From Hydractinia symbiolongicarpus (taxonomy: Eukaryota > Cnidaria > Hydrozoa > Anthoathecata > Hydractiniidae): DNA of 64,000 nucleotides. Of this stretch, positions 57,521 through 64,000 are shown one piece after another (position 1 is the first letter of the stretch; each line of letters opens with the position of its first letter). The notes under the pieces are model-generated. The model did not search any database and was not told the DNA's origin. It saw only the letters and a list, made by a program, of their open reading frames with translations. The translations under genes were made by a program, and so were the position numbers. The DNA is taken from positions 22,967,501 through 23,031,500 of the forward strand of contig NC_079878.1 of assembly GCF_029227915.1 (NCBI RefSeq), read 5' to 3'.

Positions 57521-59559
57521 TTGCTCGGTTGGACAATTTATGTATATTCACATGGATTTTGATATCAGGACTGAAAATGCGGCCAATTCACCGTATGATA
57601 GCCAACTGTACGTTACGTTGAAAAGTATATTAGAAATTCTCGCCCCAAATCTCTGTGTCTTAAAGAGGTCTGGAGACAAGTGAGTTCGCAAGTAATATGT
57701 TTTTTATGATATCAAACAAATCACGAAACAAAAAAGTTGGTGTCATCAAATGAACAAATAGGAAAAAAATTTTCGTTGACATTTTTGAGCCATGATAACA
57801 ATCATGTTGACGAACATGAGTGCAGCCAACGCCCTTTCCATCGTACAAATATTTCACAACGCTATATCAATTGGAGTGAATCATGGTGTATATACGTAGA
57901 AAAAAATTTGATGTGGTCATTTACAGGGAAGCCTTAGATTTTAAACATCAAAGTTTAGAAAAAGTTAGAAGGTTTTGGGGTCAAATTTCATATAAAAACA
58001 TATGAAAACTATTTCATATTTTTAGGAGGTTTGGTCAAAATTTTAGAAAGAAATAAAAAAATAATTCCAGAGAGGCTGTTAATTTTTTTCATTGTAGTAA
58101 CTATGTGAATATAATTTATCATTCCTGTTGGAGATGATCACATGCTCAATTTTTTGTTATAAAACGGAATAACAAAACTAACTATTTTTATGAAAAGAAG
58201 GATTTTCAAAGGAATCAATATTTTAGGTCAAACTTTTAGGTTAATTAGGGGATTTTAGGAATTGACGTTCTTCAATTTTTTACGAAAAAATAATACAAAC
58301 TTGAAACCATAATTTTTCTCAAATCAATATGTACTTTTGTTTACAGGAGTATTACTTAGTGAAAATGAGTTAATGCAATTTGAGCACATTGGTTTACTAA
58401 TAAAAAAGGATAACAACTAAGCCAGCTTTCCATTACCCGCCCGCCAAATTGTAGTTTTGTAATTTTTTGCTCTCAGCGGGAATAATAACTTCTAAACCCA
58501 TCAGAATAAAGATTTAAGAAACATAATTAAGCACTGTGCTGTTAATTTTAGGTAAAAAAAATCTGCGAGGAAAAAAAATACAGCTAATGTAATTTTTTAG
58601 AAGATTTTTTACTGTTGCGTAATATATGTATAAATAGATGTTACATCATGTTGGGGCGTTTACTTTGGTAAAATAGTAGCCTAAAAAATAATGGTTGGTT
58701 TAGTTTTATTAAAGGTAATTAAAATGCAGGTCTTTAAGAATTATTAAAATCTCGCTGTTCTTATTTTTTGAGGCTTTTCGGTCTGATTTGTTTTTAAATT
58801 GTTTAAATTTAAAATTTAGACTTATTTTTTCCTTATTTATAATTTTTTTTGTCAAAAAAGTTTTGTGGAATGCGTTTATTTTGTTCATCAACGATCGCAC
58901 CAATATGACCATATGATGTTTGGTAGTTATTGTAAGCGATAAAAGAAACGACCACAAGCGAAAAAAATGAGTAGTTGAATAAAGAAGATTAGTTCCAACT
59001 TCGATCACAGGACCTTGTTTCGTTGTGCATATCAGACGAAAAAGCGCAGCGCTGATGAGAGACAAAAATCCCTGGGAACGAGGTCGGTTTGTTTCATTTT
59101 GCTAACTGTATTTAAACTTCACGAATTCTAAAAGTAATTTGGTGCAAAAAGAGATTTTAGAAAACCAATCGATCTTTCCTGTCACGAGGTGAATAACATT
59201 TTGAAAATAAGTCTGGAAGTTATGAATATGTTTGTAATTCTGGTAAATAAAAATACAAGGGGAAAATATACAATTTTAAACAAAACGCGCTAATCTATAT
59301 ATATATACATCAACAAAACTTCATATATAGTTGACACGTTAGATTGTGATGTTTTGAGCAACACTTCGCTTGTTTGTTTCTCAAAAACTTTCATTCAAAG
59401 CAAATCTTTTTCCACGCATAGAACAAGAACATTTCTATCCTCTAATAAATTCGAAACTGACAGGCCTGATCAAAACGTTATCACAGTCAATCCAATCTGA
59501 TATGTGTTATTCAAATATTGGGCGTAGACGGCCCGCGTTATATATATAAACGGCCCTTA

Positions 59560-60081
59560 CTACATGGTCGCATATCCCCACGGCCCGGTATTAGATGGAG
59601 AATGGTATTCTGTTGGAAATTCGATAATCTCGCCTGATGAGTGCGTAGCATGACCGCCCACGGATGTTATACCACCCATGTTCATATATGCGGGATATTC
59701 ATGATTCGATCGAATGTAATTGGATTGTGGAGATAAATAACTTGGGGTGTTGTAGGACATACTACCTCCACCAGCGCACGGACTCAGTATAGGCGACGTA
59801 TTATAGTTCCTTTGCTGCTGACAAGCCGGGTTTTTTGCAGGACTCCATATGGAGTTAATATTCGATGATGTTGTTACAGGAGATATGTTAGATCTATAAG
59901 TCGGACTTCTCGGTGAAGGAACTGTTTTTGGTTTTGGACTTAATGATGGCGTCGGAGATGCAGTGTCTGCTTTTATCTCGCTTTCGCTAGACGTTGAATT
60001 CGTGGGAACTTTTTTTATTGTTTTGTCTTTATCTTGCTTGGCCTTTTGTCTGTGTTTTGCCCGTCTATTTTTAAACCATAC
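59560..60081 (-). CDS. Otx: Otx exon 3 (rest of homeodomain and C-terminus)
   Basis: The acceptor ctctctag|GTA opens with [15 protein letters not shown]. It continues through a Lys-rich stretch, SP-rich segments ([13 protein letters not shown]), SIWSPA, a QQQ run and a Tyr/Ser-rich tail, and ends GPWGYATM with TAG. Confidence 0.95.
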   Translation of the reverse strand, partial: VWFKNRRAKHRQKAKQDKDKTIKKVPTNSTSSESEIKADTASPTPSLSPKPKTVPSPRSPTYRSNISPVTTSSNINSIWSPAKNPACQQQRNYNTSPILSPCAGGGSMSYNTPSYLSPQSNYIRSNHEYPAYMNMGGITSVGGHATHSSGEIIEFPTEYHSPSNTGPWGYATM

Positions 60082-62518
60082 CTAGAGAGAAAAAAATACA
60101 GTTTATGACTGCAAAAGAACAGGGAAAAATTCTGTCATAAAAATCGCAATTACTTATGGCTACCATCTATTTATAAAGATGATTTTTTTTCAGTAGTGTT
60201 ATTAGGCGGATTTTTACGATAGGGCAAACCCAGTACTTCGTGTCATGTAATTTCATGACTGTATTTGTTTATTTATTTGTTTATTTTCTCCAAGCCACAG
60301 CATTCCATAACTTCTTTAAAACAACAAAAAAATCAAACAGTGAGTTATAATGACTAAGTTCACAAACGTGTCATTTTATGCATAATTAACATTATCAATA
60401 TAATTAGCATAATTAACAATGCTTGACGGTTTATCTTTAAACATGAAGTTGGATTAATTACCACTTCAACAATTTTTTCACTGGAAATTTAATTTAGGAA
60501 ACTTTATTTTTCACCTTTTCAAGTTCAAGAAAAATTGATCAAAACAAAGAAATATTTAGCGAGTAACCAATCAAATTAGACCTGTTTCTTTGTCGTTCGG
60601 ATTAATCTTTTGAGCTTTAAATCGATGTTATGATAATTTTTTCGAGAATTAACATATATTAAATTTTCTTTCCTTACCTGCACTCTCGATTCCGGCAAAT
60701 TTATCTTCCTAGCAGCTTCTTCTCTCATAAATATATCGGGGTAGTGCGTCTTAGAGAATAAATCTTCCAATATTTCTAACTGAGATTTTGTGAATGTTGT
60801 TCTTTCACGTCTTTGTTTACGTGGAAATCCTACACACAATAAATTGAGAAATAGAACAGTACTGAAAAGTAAAAAAGGGAAAAAATCTTAGTCTTATGGA
60901 TTAAGTAAAAAGGCATTTTCTCCACAAGTCTCCCTCATATTAACCGTCTTTGACAACCCCCTCCCCCTACTCCACCCACTCATTCCCTCCTGCCTAGGTT
61001 GATAGGGAGGCAGGGAGGAAATCCTGAAATTTATTACCATAACACCCATATAAAAATTTTAAAATTTCGGTTCCCTAAATTATTTTTTGATCAAAATAGT
61101 TATATGATGGTTATCTACTTTTCCTCTACTTTTTTCTCAAGTGAAACCGTTGAAGTTAAATTATGCATTTTATGAAAGAAAATTTTTTCTCAAAGTATAG
61201 TAGCGGAAGAGAATTTTTATCGCTGAAGTCAGTAATATATTCCATTTAGAACGTCTCGGCTACCATATTTGGTTACGCATGCAAAAACATGAAATGGGAA
61301 AAAATTGTTTGTTTATATTTGTGGTCGTGTCGGTTGTGAAGTACAGTTAACCTCTTGAAAACATCTCGAAATTCTGTAGTAGGAACAGAGAAGGATAAGA
61401 GTATACTTTTGGTACGTAATTTTGTATTTAAAAATCTTGACAAAAAAGGTCACGATTTGTTTAATATAATGTTTGATTTTACCAGCAAAATACTTTAAAA
61501 ACTAAATCTTGCGATAGCAGCATCAAAAAACAACAACAATAACAACAACAATAACAAAGAGTAAAATATTACGGCACACGGAACTCATAAAGTGTCAGAC
61601 TGACTGAATCAAAATCCGAGAGAAAACAAAGTATCTTCCTCTTGTTGAAGTTATATCCGTGTATTGTTATAGAAAAAAAGTTTGAAGAAAAAGTATAACG
61701 GTCTTAACTTTAAGCTGATTTACTTATTTACTTATTTACTTTGGTTGCTGCATGATCCCTAATCCCTGGCTGAGGCTTATGCAGAGAAAATAATTAATTT
61801 ATTTATTTGTAAAAGGATATCACTAATTTTTTTGGCAGTCGATTGCACTCTATTACAAGATCCAAAAACTGTAACTTGACCCTTAAATGCTGTTAATTTT
61901 TCCAACTGCTCAAAACATTCTGTTCTTATATTTTTATCATGTTTTCCAACAGAACAATTTTTTCTTTCAGCCTGTATCACATTTGTAAGGGTCTTAAAAA
62001 TATATACCAAAGTGTAAATTGTTTTAAAGTTGTTCTTATGTGTTTGCAACTTTCAGTTTATATTTTTTACAAAATTGTTTCACAAAAAGAAATGTTCATC
62101 TGCGTAAAAAGAAAGCTTTTCTAAAAATAATTTTTTAAAGTACCATGGCCTTCCATTAGGCTGAGTATCTGTATAGCCAGCTATTACGTTTTATCCTATC
62201 GTGCGTTACCTGACTAATTATAAATCGATAACACTTTCATTTTACTTAAAAAAAAAACATTTCGTGGGGATATTTAAATTAGTTTATGTATATATATAAA
62301 AAAAACTATACAAAAATATATAATCTCGTCAGAGAGAAATATTTTTAAAAATTAATTTTTTTCTTACCGCAGCTTGGTGCTAATGGATAATGAAGATTCA
62401 CGCTGGGATGATAAGGAAAGCCAACAGAGTTAGCAGGCATCGGTGAGTAGGGTGACATTCCATTATAAGGTGAAGGCCAACCCATGTTGGAAAACTCAGT
62501 GGAGTAATTTCTCGCCAT
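59560..62518 (-). CDS. Otx: Otx-class homeodomain transcription factor
   Basis: The gene has three coding exons on the minus strand (62,518-62,368; 60,829-60,678; 60,081-59,560) and encodes 274 residues, close to the family's usual 270-290. The homeodomain (residues about 54-113) opens [19 protein letters not shown], continues [20 protein letters not shown], and has helix 3 with [11 protein letters not shown]. The Lys after VWF is homeodomain position 50, which defines TAATCC-binding Otx/Gsc/Pitx-type proteins; the surrounding residues fit Otx best. The N-terminus ([20 protein letters not shown]) is Pro/Tyr-rich. The C-terminus is Ser/Pro-rich and contains SIWSPA, a motif shared with bilaterian Otx. 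The Otx C-terminal tail repeats are not visible. Otx proteins are nuclear regulators of anterior/head or oral patterning and sensory fate. Expression cannot be judged here. Confidence 0.95.
60082..60677 (-). other. Otx intron 2 (homeodomain intron)
   Basis: This 596-bp intron lies inside the homeodomain. It is AT-rich, with no repeat family or conserved-looking block recognised. Confidence 0.7.
60678..60829 (-). CDS. Otx: Otx exon 2 (homeodomain helices 1-2 and start of helix 3)
   Basis: The acceptor tgtgtgtag|GA completes a Gly codon. The exon encodes FPRKQRRER through ESRVQ and ends CAG|gtaagg in phase 0. The exon break falls between homeodomain residues 46 and 47, the intron site typical of paired-like homeobox genes. 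Confidence 0.95.
60830..62367 (-). other. Otx intron 1
   Basis: This 1.5-kb intron holds a C/G-rich imperfect inverted repeat (tccctcctgcctagg/ggaggcagggagg, about 60,985-61,020), an AAC/AAT microsatellite (61,524-61,556), a ttta-c repeat (61,720-61,742), and a 90-codon minus-strand frame (62,049-61,777) of unclear meaning. Confidence 0.6.
61524..61556 (+). repeat. (CAA)n/(AAT) microsatellite
   Basis: The run caacaacaataacaacaac and its continuation form a short simple-sequence repeat within Otx intron 1. Confidence 0.85.
62368..62518 (-). CDS. Otx: Otx exon 1 (N-terminus)
   Basis: The start codon sits in TCAAAATGGCG, a good animal context. The exon encodes 50 residues rich in Pro, Tyr, Ser and Met, ending PLAPSC, and stops after one base of the next codon at TGCG|gtaaga (phase 1). 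Confidence 0.9.
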
Positions 62519-62602
62519 TTTGATTTAATTTGTTGACCTCTGTGTGGGTAGCTTCTTAAATGATAAACTTTACACGTGTCGATTGATTTGAAGAAAATAT
62601 CT
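62519..62602 (-). promoter_or_regulatory. Otx 5' UTR with strong splice acceptor
   Basis: On the minus strand, cttcttttcattctcatttt followed by cag lies 82 bp upstream of the ATG (AG at 62,602-62,601). This is a high-quality acceptor, so the 5' UTR is spliced. It may join a non-coding exon further up (a possible donor GAAG|gtaaaa lies at 63,666-63,665) or receive a trans-spliced leader, as occurs in hydrozoans. Which of the two cannot be told from the sequence. Confidence 0.6.
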
Positions 62603-64000
62603 GAAAATGAGAATGAAAAGAAGTCAAAGAAAGCAAATTTCTATAAGCTTGTAAATTATTCAGTTTATTATTATCCATAATAAATAATCACATTCAACTA
62701 GAAAATAAACTATTTTTTAGGCATAATTAAAGTCTTTTCTGCTAACATTCCTAAAGCTTCCTTTATATTTATATTTAGCTTAATTCAAAATGTCTGGCCT
62801 TTTCTATGTCTTTTCTTTAACGCTTGAATGAACGTCTCCAAAGCTCGAAATATCATAAAACGTTAATAAACCGAACACTGAAAAGTATTACGAAATTTCA
62901 AACATAAACTTTATCTCCGTCCAATCAGTCCAATTAGTTTTTTTCTATTTTTGTTGAAAAGAATGAAAAAAAAAGACGAAATAATTTATCCCTAAGGTTT
63001 CCACCCATTCGATTTATAGTTCCCACGTTTTTCGCAGCATAATCTGATGTTGCAAAATGGCTTAAAAACTTATCTAATATGCACCTTTCCAAGTATTAAA
63101 ACAGTCATAAAAGACATACAAAACGACTATTGGTCATAGGCTAAATATACACAATTCACTCTCCCAATATAAAAATCTGGAAATCACAGCGAACCATTCT
63201 TGAAGTTGGTGTAAGAAGTTCAAAAAAAGGTCCCAGATCTTCGATTATCGTCGTTGTTTTTGTCGTTCAAAAATCGTTTTAGGCAAAGAAGGAAGGATAC
63301 CTATCCTCTTGGTCGCCGATTTCGCCGGTCCTGAATCACTACAATACCTTTAACTATTCAACTTAATATCTTAGGAGCTTTACAAATACATGCTGCATAT
63401 TAGCACCAAAGAATTAGCAAGGCTCTCTATACACGTGCAGTTTAGCATCATTCCATAAACCCTACCCATACTAACAAAAAAAAAAACTAGCACACCACAC
63501 TCGCAAATTACAACATGGCAAAAAAAAATAGAACTGTAGGAAGTTGAAAAAAATAATCTGTATTGAAGGAAAGTCTTAAAAAAAGAAAAAACGTTATGCA
63601 TACAGCTTAATTTTCAAAAAAGACATCTTTCACCAAAGCGGATTAGAACGAGTTAAATTTTTTACCTTCCTCGTCTTGCTGCTGCTTTCACAACATGAGA
63701 AAATAATATAAAGTTTATTTACAATGAGTCGATTTATGTTTTTGTATTGTTTTGATAACACTGGCACATAGCGTTTGTTACATTATCTAGCCACATCCTA
63801 CAGCACCGTTAATATACACAAACTATCTCAAGTGGCTGGCGACAAAAATGCTTGCTATAAAAAAAAAATTCCAGTCTGGTCAGTATTTTATACTTGTTCA
63901 CACATTTATTTAGTCACTCATATTTTATGTTAGCAAGAGCATCGAACTAAGTTAAGAACTACATCGTGCAAATTGAATTTCATTGCAAAGAGCTTTTGTC
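62603..64000 (-). other. Upstream region of Otx, possible promoter
   Basis: This region holds no coding sequence that I can support. A possible non-coding first exon ends at about 63,666 (donor GAAG|gtaaaa), with a TATA-like aaactttatattatt roughly 45 bp above it on the minus strand. These are weak signals and the true transcription start is unknown. Confidence 0.3.

Larger units (their letters stand above)
56289..59559. other. 3' UTR and intergenic spacer between convergent genes
   Basis: The first 0.8 kb is the probable 3' UTR of the giant gene. At 56,690-56,830 there is the palindrome atcacgtgat, a CCAAT box (aaccaatcac) and a 28-codon frame starting MASGKTRRSSGQLF. Block repeats lie at 57,168-57,520. 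From 57,520 to 59,559 I see AT-rich sequence with chance frames only. A piece with ccctgggaacgaggtcgg (about 59,070) looks repeat-derived. The 3' UTR of the Otx gene must lie just below 59,560; no clear AATAAA on that strand was fixed. Confidence 0.5.

Noticed and set aside
57737-57937. 66-codon plus-strand frame as a possible KASH exon
   Set aside because: It has no membrane segment and no Pro-rich end, so it does not supply a KASH tail.
58709-59065. 118-codon minus-strand frame downstream of Otx
   Set aside because: It becomes Lys/Asn/Ile-rich low complexity and contains repeat-like sequence (ccctgggaacgaggtc on the plus strand). It is in no frame joined to Otx.

Overview
This is animal genomic DNA with interrupted genes, GT-AG introns and AT-rich sequence. 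It holds two protein-coding genes that converge on each other. The base composition, the short introns full of degraded repeats, the Otx-type homeobox gene and the possible leader-type splice acceptor in its 5' UTR would suit a cnidarian, perhaps a hydrozoan. That placement is inference; no single feature proves it.

Positions 1 to about 57,110 (+ strand) are the middle and 3' end of a giant spectrin-repeat gene; its 5' end lies outside the window. I trace 47 exons with about 33.7 kb of coding sequence, roughly 11,200 residues. From 1 to 18.4 kb, most exons are 250-333 bp and carry about one spectrin-like three-helix repeat each, and nearly all introns are phase 0. Exon 23 (18,802-35,163) is a single uninterrupted 16,362-bp coding exon. 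It contains helical repeats, acidic linkers, a degenerate 10-residue tandem repeat array, and a tail with repeated acidic linear motifs. Exons 24-29 are short again, exon 30 (40,044-42,995) is a second long, mostly disordered exon, and exons 31-46 return to spectrin repeats. The overall form resembles the nesprin/MSP-300/ANC-1 type of cytoskeletal linker. No canonical KASH tail is visible, but two alternative ways of processing the 3' end would each add a hydrophobic C-terminal segment.

Positions 59,560-62,600 (- strand) carry an Otx-class homeobox gene in three coding exons (274 residues). It has a K50 paired-like homeodomain, an intron between homeodomain residues 46 and 47, and an Otx-type SIWSPA motif. 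A strong splice acceptor 82 bp upstream of the ATG shows that the 5' UTR is itself spliced, in cis or by a trans-spliced leader.

Introns and spacers hold a 31-bp satellite-like array (about 36 copies, 7,812-8,942), a 24-bp x 6 array (54,257-54,400), relics of DNA transposons, TCGCGA-bearing dispersed repeats and several palindromes. No tRNA, rRNA or CRISPR array was seen.
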